Assembly (NCBI GenBank): GCA_910577355.1
Contig: CAJTMY010000005.1
Span: 1 to 64,000, forward strand
DNA length: 64,000 nt
From: an uncultured Muribaculaceae bacterium
Lineage (GTDB): Bacteria; Bacteroidota; Bacteroidia; Bacteroidales; Muribaculaceae
Direction: 5' to 3'
The notes beneath the pieces are model-generated. The model had not been told where the DNA came from and made no database searches. It saw only the letters and a list, made by a program, of their open reading frames with translations. Positions within the stretch are counted from its first letter, which is position 1. The number at the start of each line of letters is the position of its first letter. Positions 25,849-33,832 of the stretch are shown in pieces. Made by a program: the position numbers and the translations under genes.

Positions 25849-27039
25849 ATGACCGAAGCAACCAATCACGCGAATAAACCTCGTCCCAGGCGACTGCTTG
25901 CACTCGACATTCTGCGGGGCATCACCATAGCCGGAATGATCCTTGTCAACAATCCCGGCTCGTGGGGTAGTATATATGCTCCGCTGCGCCATGCCTCATG
26001 GAACGGACTCACGCCTACCGATCTTGTGTTTCCGTTCTTCATGTTCATCATGGGCATATCGACATTCTTCTCGCTAAAGAAGTTTGATTTCAGACTCACC
26101 GGACCGACATTGTGGAAAATAGTGCGCCGTACGGTGGTGATATTCCTCATAGGCATGTTCATAGCATGGTTCGGCCTATTTCTGCGGGGTATTCTCAACG
26201 AGAAGACCTTGTTTGAGGCCGTATTCACCTTCGACCATATACGCATACTCGGCGTGATGCCGCGTCTGGCCATATGCTACGGTGTGGGTTCGATATGTGC
26301 GTTGCTTCTCAAGCGGCAGGCTTTGCTGTGGTTTGTGGGCGGCCTGCTGGTTATATACAGTATAATGCTGATATTCGGCAACGGATACGAGTTTTCCGAC
26401 AGCAACATCATCTCGATAGTCGACCATAAGGTGCTCGGCCCCGACCATATGTATGCCGACACCATCGACGGCGTACGTCTGAAATTCGATCCTGAAGGAT
26501 TGCTCAGTACCCTCCCGTCGATAGCCCACATGCTCATAGGCTTCATATGCGGCGGTCTCATCACATCCACGTCCGATAATTCGGAGCGCATCAACCGTCT
26601 CTTCATCGTCGGCACCATCCTCACGTTTGCCGGCTTCCTGCTCAGCTACGGTCTGCCTATAAACAAGAAGATATGGTCGCCAACGTTTGTGCTCACCACA
26701 TGCGGTCTGGCATCGAGTTTCCTCGGTCTGCTGATATGGATCATCGACATACGCGGCCATAAACGCTGGTGCCGGTTTTTCGAGGCCTTCGGCATCAACC
26801 CCTTGTTCATGTACTGCCTCGGCGCCATATTGTCGATAGTGTTCGGTGCCGTACGCATTCCGTGGAGCGAGGCCTCCTCGGGCATGATATCGATATCGGG
26901 CTACGTATATCGCGGCATTCTTATGCCTATGTGCGGCGACGCGACTCTCGCCTCGCTGTGCTTCGCCATAATATTCGTGTTAATCAACTGGCTTATCGGC
27001 CTTATACTTTACAAAAAGAAAATATATATAAAGATATGA
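25849..27039 (+). CDS. murT: DUF5009 membrane protein, MurT-type MurNAc transporter
   Basis: The 396-residue product has about ten membrane segments and the N-terminal signature RRLLALDILRGITIAGMILVN shared by DUF5009, DUF1624 and heparan-alpha-glucosaminide N-acetyltransferase-like proteins. In Tannerella forsythia a protein of this family next to murK and murQ has been described as the inner-membrane MurNAc transporter MurT. Here the gene also sits directly before murK, overlapping it by four bases (ATGA). By sequence alone a membrane acetyltransferase is equally possible, so the transport role is inferred from context and relatives. Confidence 0.75.
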   Translation: MTEATNHANKPRPRRLLALDILRGITIAGMILVNNPGSWGSIYAPLRHASWNGLTPTDLVFPFFMFIMGISTFFSLKKFDFRLTGPTLWKIVRRTVVIFLIGMFIAWFGLFLRGILNEKTLFEAVFTFDHIRILGVMPRLAICYGVGSICALLLKRQALLWFVGGLLVIYSIMLIFGNGYEFSDSNIISIVDHKVLGPDHMYADTIDGVRLKFDPEGLLSTLPSIAHMLIGFICGGLITSTSDNSERINRLFIVGTILTFAGFLLSYGLPINKKIWSPTFVLTTCGLASSFLGLLIWIIDIRGHKRWCRFFEAFGINPLFMYCLGAILSIVFGAVRIPWSEASSGMISISGYVYRGILMPMCGDATLASLCFAIIFVLINWLIGLILYKKKIYIKI

Positions 27040-27878
27040 TACTTGTAGCAGACTGTGGCAGCACCAAGATCGACTGGTGTCTGCTCGACAATGGAAAAGT
27101 GGTGAAACAGGTATTCACCCTCGGCATGAACGCCGTGATGCTCACCGAAGAGGAAATGCGCCAGCGTCTGGCCGACGAACTCGCTCCCGAGATAGACGGT
27201 TATCCCGTGGCCGAAGTTTACTTCTACGGTGCCGGCTGCATCTCTCCGGAAGTATGCGGCAACGTGGCCAACGCCATCCGTGCCAACATTCCCTCGGCCA
27301 CAGCCGTCGAGGTACATACCGATCTACTCGCGGCAGCCCGAGCCCTATGCGGTCGCTCGGCAGGCATAGCCTGCATCATGGGCACCGGTTCCAACTCGTG
27401 CTATTACGACGGCGAGAAGATAGTCGACAACGTGTCGCCCCTCGGATTCATTCTCGGCGACGAAGGCTCCGGCGCTGTCCTCGGCAAGATAATGCTCGGC
27501 GATATCCTCAAGAACCAGCTGCCCGCCGACCTGTGCGAGAAATTCCTCAAGCAGTACGACCTCGACCGTCTCACCATCATACGTCGCGTGTACAAGGAGC
27601 CGCAGGGCAACCGTTTCCTCGCGTCCGTGACTCCATTCCTAAAGGAAAATCTCGACCGTCCCGAGATACACGCTCTGGTTCTCAACGCTTTCAAGGCATT
27701 CTTTGTGCGCAACATCGCACAATATCCCCGTTATAAAGAACTTGATGTGAACTTCATCGGCTCCATCGCATACTACTACCGCGACGTGCTCGAAGAGGCA
27801 GCAATGGAATGTGGCTGCCGCATAGGCTCTATCATCAAGTCGCCTATGGAAGGCCTTATAAAATTCCACACCGCATAA
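27036..27878 (+). CDS. murK: MurNAc/GlcNAc kinase MurK (BadF/BadG ATPase family)
   Basis: Phosphorylates MurNAc (and probably GlcNAc) at C6 in the cytosol with ATP. The start MILVADCGSTKIDWCLL at 27036 overlaps the upstream stop (ATGA) and places the phosphate-binding DCGSTK loop at the N-terminus. The longer frame from 26769 runs inside the upstream gene. The 280-residue product has the ASKHA-fold motifs IMGTGSNSCYYDG and GFILGDEGSGAVLGK. Length matches the BadF/BadG-type GlcNAc kinase group. The next gene, murQ, uses its product. Confidence 0.9.
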   Translation: MILVADCGSTKIDWCLLDNGKVVKQVFTLGMNAVMLTEEEMRQRLADELAPEIDGYPVAEVYFYGAGCISPEVCGNVANAIRANIPSATAVEVHTDLLAAARALCGRSAGIACIMGTGSNSCYYDGEKIVDNVSPLGFILGDEGSGAVLGKIMLGDILKNQLPADLCEKFLKQYDLDRLTIIRRVYKEPQGNRFLASVTPFLKENLDRPEIHALVLNAFKAFFVRNIAQYPRYKELDVNFIGSIAYYYRDVLEEAAMECGCRIGSIIKSPMEGLIKFHTA

Positions 27879-27899
27879 CAACAATCCAATCATAATCAC

Positions 27900-28727
27900 A
27901 TGGCATTTGTCAAGATAAGCGAGCAGTCGTCGCTCTACAACGACCTCGAGAAGAAATCCGTAGGCGAGATCCTGCGCGACATCAATACCGAAGACAAGAA
28001 GGTCGCCCTCGCGGTAGAGAAGGCGATCCCTCAGATAGAGAAACTCGTCACCGAGATCGTGGCCCGCATGAAACGCGGCGGCCGCATCTTCTACATCGGT
28101 GCCGGAACATCGGGCCGTCTCGGCGTCCTTGACGCCTCGGAGATCCCTCCGACTTTCGGCATGGATCCCTCATGGGTGATAGGTCTTATAGCCGGCGGCG
28201 ACACCGCCCTGCGCAACGCCGTCGAGAACGCCGAGGACGACACACATCAGGCATGGAAAGACCTCCAGCCATACAGCATCAACGAGAAGGACACCGTGAT
28301 AGGCATCGCCGCCTCCGGCACAACACCCTATGTGATCGGCGGTATCAAGGATTGCCGCGAGCACGGCATACTTACCGCTTCCATTTCCTCAAACCCCGAC
28401 TCTCCCGTGGGCGAAGCGGCCGATATAGCCATCGAGATGGTGGTAGGCCCGGAATATGTCACCGGCTCGTCGCGTATGAAATCAGGTACAGGCCAGAAGA
28501 TGATCTGCAATATGATAACCACTGCCACCATGATACAGATGGGACGTGTCAAGGGCAACAAGATGGTGAACATGCAGCTTACCAACGCCAAGCTCGTCGA
28601 CCGCGGCACCCGTATGGTGATGGACGAACTCGGCCTCAGCTACGACCAGGCCAAGCGCCTGCTCCTTTTCCATGGCTCGGTGAAAAACGCCGTAGACGCA
28701 TACCGCAGCGAAGAACACAAGCAATGA
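27900..28727 (+). CDS. murQ: N-acetylmuramic acid 6-phosphate etherase
   Basis: Cleaves the lactyl ether of MurNAc-6-phosphate to give GlcNAc-6-phosphate and D-lactate. The 275-residue product has the SIS-domain signature GAGTSGRLGVLDASE (about residues 60-75), the glutamate-containing motif EIPPTFG, a second phosphate loop ASGTTPYV, and ITTATMIQMGRVKGN. Length is slightly short but within the family range. It lies 21 bases after murK, and its stop overlaps the next ATG (ATGA). Confidence 0.95.
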   Translation: MAFVKISEQSSLYNDLEKKSVGEILRDINTEDKKVALAVEKAIPQIEKLVTEIVARMKRGGRIFYIGAGTSGRLGVLDASEIPPTFGMDPSWVIGLIAGGDTALRNAVENAEDDTHQAWKDLQPYSINEKDTVIGIAASGTTPYVIGGIKDCREHGILTASISSNPDSPVGEAADIAIEMVVGPEYVTGSSRMKSGTGQKMICNMITTATMIQMGRVKGNKMVNMQLTNAKLVDRGTRMVMDELGLSYDQAKRLLLFHGSVKNAVDAYRSEEHKQ

Positions 28728-29398
28728 AACACACACTTCTAATAGCAATGGCAGCCTTGATGGCTGCCTTTGCCGCTTTTTCTCAGGAAACCAAGGCAAA
28801 GCCCAAATACACCGAACTCTACTATCAGCGTGCGTCGCTTTTCGATGCACTCGGTGTTGACTCCACCGACATAGTTTTTCTCGGCAACAGCCTCACACAC
28901 GGCTGTGAGTGGCACGAGTTGCTCGATATGCCCAATGTGGTGAACCGAGGTATCAACGGCGATATTGTCGAGGGCATACGCGAGCGCATAGCATCGGTGG
29001 TCGACGGTCATCCAGCCAAGATATTCCTGATGGTGGGAGCCAACGATGTGAGCCACGACCTCACGGCCGACTCGATTGTGACAGCCGTAACCGCCCTTAT
29101 CGATTATATCACCGAGGCAACACCATCCACCCGCCTGTATGTGCAGTCGATGCTGCCCATCAACAACTCCTTCGGCCGCTACCGCCTCATGAAAGACAAG
29201 GAACAGGTGATACGCGATATCAACGCAAAACTCGAGCCCGAAGTGCGTCGCCGCGGCCTCACGTGGGTCAACCTGCACCCGGCCTTCTGCGACGCCGACG
29301 GCAACCTGCGTGCCGACTTCACCAACGACGGCCTGCACCTCCTCGCTCCCGGCTACTTGGTGTGGCGCGACATCGTGCTCCCATATGTGAAGGAATAG
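28724..29398 (+). CDS. Secreted SGNH/GDSL-family esterase
   Basis: The 224-residue product starts with a signal peptide (MKHTLLIAMAALMAAFAAFSQ) and has the SGNH blocks in order: GNSLTHG with the nucleophilic serine (about residue 49), NRGINGD, GANDV, and the C-terminal DGLHLLAPGY with the aspartate and histidine of the triad. The ATG at 28724 overlaps the murQ stop. Family members deacetylate sugars or act as lysophospholipases. Coupling to murQ suggests removal of O-acetyl groups from muropeptides before NamZ or AmpG act, but this is inference. A terminator follows. Confidence 0.82.
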   Translation: MKHTLLIAMAALMAAFAAFSQETKAKPKYTELYYQRASLFDALGVDSTDIVFLGNSLTHGCEWHELLDMPNVVNRGINGDIVEGIRERIASVVDGHPAKIFLMVGANDVSHDLTADSIVTAVTALIDYITEATPSTRLYVQSMLPINNSFGRYRLMKDKEQVIRDINAKLEPEVRRRGLTWVNLHPAFCDADGNLRADFTNDGLHLLAPGYLVWRDIVLPYVKE

Positions 29399-29412
29399 AT
29401 CTCATACGCCCG

Positions 29413-29458
29413 AAAATGAATTTGGCCTGACAGCTCGCTGGCAGGCCAAATTCATTTT
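29413..29458. terminator. Bidirectional terminator with 17-base perfect arms
   Basis: AAAATGAATTTGGCCTG (29413-29429) and its exact complement (29442-29458) surround a 12-base loop. A-runs and T-runs at the outer ends make it work in both directions. It lies between the convergent esterase gene and the 98-residue gene at 29474, ending the salvage cluster. Confidence 0.9.
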
Positions 29459-29473
29459 ATATGGTAGAGAGTT

Positions 29474-29770
29474 TTATTCCACGTTGAGTATCTTGCCCGT
29501 GGCGTTGAAGTAGGAGGCGGTGAGGTGATAGATGTCGGGGGCGGAGTATTGCTCCATGAGCCTGTCGACGTCGGCTTCCTTCACGTTCTCGAATTCGCCG
29601 TTTCTGTAGGCTGTCTCGATGGCTTCGGCATCCGATTCGAAAGCCTCGGGACTCATCCACGACTGGTATTCGACTGAATTGCGGCGTTCTTCGGCCTTGT
29701 CGATGGCGTGGCCGGCACGGCGGTAATTGTCGACGATATGTCGTACTATTTTTTCGGTGGAAGGTTTCAT
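29474..29770 (-). CDS. Small hypothetical protein
   Basis: The 98-residue product (start MKPSTEKIVRHIVDNYRR) is hydrophilic, mostly helical in appearance, rich in charged residues, and has no signal peptide or known motif. The start at 29770 is preferred over the frame-extending ATG at 29869 because that extension overlaps the upstream lipoprotein gene. It follows that gene by 7 bases, so they form a two-gene operon. Function unknown. Confidence 0.6.
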   Translation of the reverse strand: MKPSTEKIVRHIVDNYRRAGHAIDKAEERRNSVEYQSWMSPEAFESDAEAIETAYRNGEFENVKEADVDRLMEQYSAPDIYHLTASYFNATGKILNVE

Positions 29771-29777
29771 GCAAATG

Positions 29778-30263
29778 TTATTTTGATGGGTCGGTATCAC
29801 GGAAGGTGGGATTGCCGGGGGCTGTTGCGGTTCCGTTGCCGGGCATCTGGTCGGCCGAGGACACAACAACTACTGTATAGGAAAGCACGGCGAACGCAGG
29901 AGCTTTGTCAACGGCATATACAGGACATGTGATCTCGAGCAGATGTTTTCCCAACTCATAATCCTGTGGAATAACTATGTTGTATCCGTAAGGCTTCTCG
30001 ACGCTCTGTCCCAGGAAGCTGTAATCCCAATAGTAATTGGCATATGGAATCAATGCGCCCTTGCCTTGTTCCTGATTCACGACGGTAATGCCGTCGATCG
30101 TGAGATCGGTACCGGCCACAACATAGATCTGGCCGTCGGAATATTCACCCCCGCTGATCTGGAGGCTGAAATCCACATTTGGGATGTCATCGTCATCATC
30201 GTGGCAGGAAGAGAAGCCCAGAACGGGTAGGGCGCATACAAGCAGGTAAAGTAACTTTTTCAT
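29778..30263 (-). CDS. Putative lipoprotein of unknown function
   Basis: The 161-residue product has a lipoprotein signal (MKKLLYLLVCALPVLGFSSC) followed by HDDDDD, an acidic stretch like the surface-export signal of Bacteroidetes lipoproteins. The rest looks like one beta-sandwich domain (DLTIDGITVVNQEQGKG, IVIPQDYELGKHLLEITCPV). No enzyme motif. A near-consensus -7 box (TTACTTTG on the minus strand) lies at 30332-30339. Function unknown. Confidence 0.7.
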   Translation of the reverse strand: MKKLLYLLVCALPVLGFSSCHDDDDDIPNVDFSLQISGGEYSDGQIYVVAGTDLTIDGITVVNQEQGKGALIPYANYYWDYSFLGQSVEKPYGYNIVIPQDYELGKHLLEITCPVYAVDKAPAFAVLSYTVVVVSSADQMPGNGTATAPGNPTFRDTDPSK

Positions 30264-30568
30264 TTCTTTGGTAATGTATATTTATTAATCGGATAACTAT
30301 CAATATAACCGTCGAAAGTATATAAAGTTTGCAAAGTAAAGCCGGCAGGTGTGTAAAAACAGGCCGATGTAGATAAAAAATTGAAAAATAAGGCAAAAAA
30401 AGAGACTAAAACTTGTCGGGGTCAGAAAAAAATCGTTACTTTGCACTCTGTTTTGTGGCTCATCCTTGAAAACCCTTAAGAAGATGCACTTTGGGGTGAT
30501 ATGAGACCTGCGATTGGCGCCACCGACAACAATTAAACAAAGAAAACAAAAGATAAACCGTTAAAGCC
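30264..30568. other. Divergent promoter region between the lipoprotein and rpmB
   Basis: No gene is seen. The AT-rich stretch holds a minus-strand -7-like box at 30332-30339 and a plus-strand promoter for rpmB: CTTG at 30412-30415, a 20-base spacer, and TTACTTTG at 30436-30443 (one mismatch to TAnnTTTG). The rpmB leader is about 120 bases, long enough to hold a regulatory fold, but no known leader motif was recognised. Confidence 0.55.
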
Positions 30569-30832
30569 ATGTCAAAGATTTGTCAGATCACAGGCAAAAA
30601 AGCGATGGTGGGTAACAATGTATCGCACTCAAAGCGTCGCACCAAACGCAAATTCAACGTAAACCTCTTCAACAAGAAGTTCTACTGGGTTGAACAGGGC
30701 ATCTGGATTTCTCTTACGATTTCTGCTGCCGGCCTTCGCACCATCAACAAACTCGGCCTTAATGCCGCCATGATTCAGGCTGCCGAGAAGGGATACCTCA
30801 AAGACAGTGATATTAAATTTTTAGGATTCTAA
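30569..30832 (+). CDS. rpmB: 50S ribosomal protein bL28
   Basis: An 87-residue ribosomal protein of the large subunit. It starts [21 protein letters not shown], the typical bL28 opening, and continues with the basic [18 protein letters not shown] stretch and RTINKLG. First gene of a three-gene operon with rpmG and the DUF4295 gene, each separated by a few bases. Confidence 0.96.
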   Translation: MSKICQITGKKAMVGNNVSHSKRRTKRKFNVNLFNKKFYWVEQGIWISLTISAAGLRTINKLGLNAAMIQAAEKGYLKDSDIKFLGF

Positions 30833-30838
30833 GCAACT

Positions 30839-31027
30839 ATGGCAAAGAAAGCTAAAGGTAACCGCGTACAGGTTATTCTCGAATGCACCGAACACAAGGC
30901 CAGCGGTATGCCCGGTACATCGCGTTACATCACTACCAAAAACCGCAAAAACACCACCGAACGTCTTGAGCTCAAGAAATACAACCCCATCCTCAAGCGT
31001 GTAACAGTTCATAAAGAAATCAAATAA
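30839..31027 (+). CDS. rpmG: 50S ribosomal protein bL33
   Basis: The 62-residue product begins [19 protein letters not shown] and ends with [17 protein letters not shown], the bL33 signature. The zinc-binding cysteine pairs are absent (only one cysteine), so this is a zinc-independent form. It starts 6 bases after rpmB. Confidence 0.95.
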   Translation: MAKKAKGNRVQVILECTEHKASGMPGTSRYITTKNRKNTTERLELKKYNPILKRVTVHKEIK

Positions 31028-31041
31028 CCACACACTGAGAT

Positions 31042-31191
31042 ATGGCAAAGAAAACCGTCGCATCACTGCAGAAGGGCGAAGGCCGCACCTATTCGAAGGT
31101 TATCAAAATGGTGAAGTCGCCCAAAACAGGAGCTTATGTATTCAAGGAAGAAATGGTCCCCAACGACGCCGTCAAGGACGCGCTGAAGTAA
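31042..31191 (+). CDS. DUF4295 small ribosome-associated protein
   Basis: A 49-residue basic protein (MAKKTVASLQKGEGRTYSKV, ending NDAVKDALK) that starts 14 bases after rpmG. This family is conserved in Bacteroidetes right behind rpmB and rpmG. It may be the small Bacteroidetes-specific large-subunit protein called bL38 in a Flavobacterium ribosome structure; I am not certain of that equivalence. The gene is short enough to be missed by ORF length cut-offs, but position, start context and the terminator after it support it. Confidence 0.85.
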   Translation: MAKKTVASLQKGEGRTYSKVIKMVKSPKTGAYVFKEEMVPNDAVKDALK

Positions 31192-31213
31192 ATCCACGCA
31201 ATCAATGATATCC

Positions 31214-31242
31214 AAGGCTCGGACTGTCAAAGTCCGGGCCTT
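31214..31242. terminator. Terminator between the rpmB operon and the M48-like gene
   Basis: AAGGCTCGGACT (31214-31225) pairs with AGTCCGGGCCTT (31231-31242) at 11 of 12 positions around a 5-base loop. It is followed by TGATTTG on the plus strand. It sits between convergent genes and could serve both. Confidence 0.75.
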
Positions 31243-31254
31243 GATTTGTATGAT

Positions 31255-32235
31255 TTATCGGTATTTGTCCGGTACGAAGATGTCGGTGTGGTGCGGTACG
31301 GCTTTCAGCCCGGCCTTGTTGGCCTTTATTTTGTGTGGCCGACGCCCCGTGGCGATGTATTCGAGAATAGCGATGCGGTCGGCCACAGTAGGATAATCCT
31401 TGCCATATCCGGCAGTCGCGTCCAGATCATGCCCCACCCGGCGCAAGGCGTCTATGTAGGCGTGTCCGTTGCCGTCGAGCTGCATGTAACGGTAGCCTAT
31501 TATGTCGGCTTGGATCACTTGATCGGGCGTGTATGTGAGTCTGTGGCGATGTGGTGTATCTGATATGCCTATCATTACGGCTGTCGTGATGCCGAGCTCG
31601 GCCGGAAAGGCTCCGTCTGTGGCCTGATCTGCTATTATGGATGCTCCGGCGAGAGCCGTCGCTCCGAAGATTTTCCAGAATCTGAGCCTTCGGGCGCGCT
31701 TTTTCTCGGCCTTTGCATGCGCGTAGGCATGTTGCAATGCATAGTGTGCCTCCTCGGCTGCGAGAAGTGCCTGTATGGCCAGTGAATCGCCGTCAACGGT
31801 GTCGTGCAGCGCGCCGGTCATGAATATATAGCCGTTAGGGTAGCCGAATGTAGAGATGTCTTGCTCGTCTGTTATCGTGAGTGTGGCGAGCGGATTTATG
31901 TGCCTTATGCCCGAGGCTTCCACCATATGCTCACATTGTCTATAAGTCTCGCTGCGTACGGGTACGGCGGCAAAATACGCTTCGCTTTCGGCAAGAGTAT
32001 GCATAAGGTTTCGCTTGATGTCACGGTCTCCGCCACCACGCAGAGATCTAACGGTTTTGCGGTATGACTTGTCGGTCATCTGTAACAGTTTCCAGAACTG
32101 CGCCCGCGACGGTGCGTTCATCACGGTGTCGGCAACGTCGAGCCGTTGCAGGGTCTCTATTATCTGTTTTTCGGTAATGCGTGCCGATGCGGCGAGACCG
32201 TACGCTATGACAAACAGTGCGAGAATGCGTTTCAT
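31255..32235 (-). CDS. M48-like protein with degenerate zinc site (probable pseudo-protease)
   Basis: The 326-residue product has a signal peptide (MKRILALFVIAYGLAASA) and the layout of secreted M48 peptidases: NPLATLTITDEQDISTFGYPNGYIFMTGAL, then the helix that should hold HExxH, then QADIIGYRYM. The zinc motif reads AEEAH, so the first histidine is alanine. The usual EAD third-ligand motif reads QAD. A hydrophobic helix (about 225-245) follows. The start is the ATG before the signal peptide; the frame-extending ATG at 32373 lies inside the M23 gene. It is likely not catalytic. Confidence 0.7.
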   Translation of the reverse strand: MKRILALFVIAYGLAASARITEKQIIETLQRLDVADTVMNAPSRAQFWKLLQMTDKSYRKTVRSLRGGGDRDIKRNLMHTLAESEAYFAAVPVRSETYRQCEHMVEASGIRHINPLATLTITDEQDISTFGYPNGYIFMTGALHDTVDGDSLAIQALLAAEEAHYALQHAYAHAKAEKKRARRLRFWKIFGATALAGASIIADQATDGAFPAELGITTAVMIGISDTPHRHRLTYTPDQVIQADIIGYRYMQLDGNGHAYIDALRRVGHDLDATAGYGKDYPTVADRIAILEYIATGRRPHKIKANKAGLKAVPHHTDIFVPDKYR

Positions 32236-32245
32236 CCGTAATAAT

Positions 32246-32280
32246 GAAAAAGTGCCCGAATGGCATTGCCTGCGGGCACT
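32246..32280 (-). terminator. Terminator of the M23 gene, just before the M48-like start
   Basis: On the minus strand AGTGCCCG and CGGGCACT (32273-32280 and 32251-32258) form a perfect 8-base stem followed by TTTTTC. It lies between the M23 stop and the M48-like ATG, ending only about 10 bases before that start, so the M48-like gene may depend on read-through or on a promoter not recognised here. Confidence 0.7.
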
Positions 32281-32306
32281 GTATGCTATGCTTGATATTT
32301 TTTGTG

Positions 32307-33293
32307 TTATCTTACGCGGAGTTTCTGTCCGGGTTTTATCTTGGCTGAACTCTTTATGCCGTTGAGCCGGCATATTGCTGCTACCGATGTGCCGTTGCGT
32401 GATGCGATACGGCTCAGAGAGTCGCCCTTGCGTACTGTGACTGTGCTTGTCCCCCCTGATTTGCCTTTGGATGCAGTCGACTTTTTGTTGCCGTACTCCA
32501 CCTTGTGGGTTGCACGGTATTGTGCGGCATATGCGGCGTTGGCCTCGGGTGAGAAATTGCGGGCGTTCTGATATGTGTTTTTGTCGAATGTGTAATAATC
32601 GGTGTGGGTTGTCTGATTGGCGAAATCGAATATTGCGGCCGGATTGATGGCGTAGCCCATATATCTGGTCTCGAAGTGTAGGTGGGATCCGAACGAGCGA
32701 CCTGTATTGCCTGCAAGGGCTATGGGATCGCCGGCGCGCACATATTGGTCGGGCTCGACGAGGAATTTGGACAGGTGACCGTATACGGTCTCGAGGTCGT
32801 TGGTGTGGCGGAGCACCACATAATAGCCGTAGCCGCGGCGCTCATATTTGGTGAGACGCACCTTGCCGTCGAATGCCGCGCGTATGGTATCGCCGGTATT
32901 GGCCTTGAGGTCTATACCCTTGTGCATGCGGCGGAAACGGCGGCGGTAGCCGTATGGCGAGGTCACATAGCCCGGGTGGGGCATGCAGAATTTTGTAACG
33001 TCGATCACGGCTGTATTCGGCACGGTGGCGTTCTTGTAGCAGTTTACAAATCCACTTTCCCAGCCTTCGGTGTAGATGTCGAATTCAGGTTCTTCCTCTT
33101 CGGCAAATAATGCTTCAAGATACTTGGTGGTATTGTCCACTTCCATGCTGCTGTGGTTCTGGCTGGCTATAAGGTCGCCGTGCTGTTGGGTATGCTGGCC
33201 TGGCAACCGGTATGATTGGGCTGCGACGGTGCCGGACAGCATCATTGCCATTGCAAAGGAAGTGATGATTGTAAGCTTGTGAGAGAGTTTCAT
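32307..33293 (-). CDS. M23/LytM-type endopeptidase with C-terminal LysM domain
   Basis: Predicted to hydrolyse peptidoglycan cross-bridges or stem peptides in the periplasm. The start at 33293 gives a signal peptide (MKLSHKLTIITSFAMAMMLSGTVAAQ). The M23 domain (about 120-235) has both zinc motifs, MHKGIDL and SHLHFE, plus the typical YGYRRRF and GNTGRS. A serine/lysine-rich linker leads to a LysM domain (about 282-328, VRKGDSLSRIASRNGTS) that would bind glycan strands. Both active-site motifs are intact, unlike those of the neighbouring M48-like protein. Confidence 0.92.
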   Translation of the reverse strand: MKLSHKLTIITSFAMAMMLSGTVAAQSYRLPGQHTQQHGDLIASQNHSSMEVDNTTKYLEALFAEEEEPEFDIYTEGWESGFVNCYKNATVPNTAVIDVTKFCMPHPGYVTSPYGYRRRFRRMHKGIDLKANTGDTIRAAFDGKVRLTKYERRGYGYYVVLRHTNDLETVYGHLSKFLVEPDQYVRAGDPIALAGNTGRSFGSHLHFETRYMGYAINPAAIFDFANQTTHTDYYTFDKNTYQNARNFSPEANAAYAAQYRATHKVEYGNKKSTASKGKSGGTSTVTVRKGDSLSRIASRNGTSVAAICRLNGIKSSAKIKPGQKLRVR

Positions 33294-33367
33294 TGTTTTC
33301 TGCTGGTCTTGTTTTGAGGAGAGGGCTGTGGGCAATATCTTGCCACAGAGCCTGATTGGTGTTTTTT

Positions 33368-33832
33368 TCAGTCTATTTCGTCGGGAGCGTAAGTGGCTTC
33401 AATGATGGGCATAGGATAGTTGAAAATTTCTTCTGGACGGAAGAATCGGTCTATCTCTATCACTGCATTCTCGGGAGTGTCGGAGGCGTGGATGATGTTT
33501 TCCTGACCCGACATCCCGAAATCGCCCCGGATAGTGCCTGCGGCTGCATTGCGGCAGTTGGTGGCGCCCGTCATAGAGCGTACGACGGCTACGGAATCTT
33601 TGCCTTTCAGCACCATTACTATGACCGGTGTGCGTGTCATCGACTTGACGAGGGCAGGAAAGAAAGGGCGGTCGACGAGGTGTGCGTAGTGTACACGCAG
33701 TATCTTTTCGTCGAGCTGCATCATCTTTATACCCGCTATGATGAGACCCTTGCGCTGAAAGCGTGTGAGCACGTCGCCGCACAGGCTGCGTTGGATGGCT
33801 GATGGTTTTAAGATTACGAAGGTCTGCTCCAT
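33368..33832 (-). CDS. ndk: Nucleoside diphosphate kinase
   Basis: Transfers the gamma-phosphate between nucleoside triphosphates and diphosphates. The 154-residue product starts MEQTFVILKPSAIQRSLCGD and has the catalytic histidine in NIIHASDTPENAV, with the usual Kpn-loop region. Length is standard. An exact minus-strand -7 box lies at 33875-33882, about 42 bases upstream. An imperfect hairpin lies between its stop and the M23 start, so partial co-transcription is possible. Confidence 0.96.
   Translation of the reverse strand: MEQTFVILKPSAIQRSLCGDVLTRFQRKGLIIAGIKMMQLDEKILRVHYAHLVDRPFFPALVKSMTRTPVIVMVLKGKDSVAVVRSMTGATNCRNAAAGTIRGDFGMSGQENIIHASDTPENAVIEIDRFFRPEEIFNYPMPIIEATYAPDEID

Noticed and set aside
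26769..27035. N-terminal extension of MurK
   Set aside because: The extension is an out-of-frame reading of the DUF5009 gene; the ATGA overlap at 27036 gives the proper kinase N-terminus.
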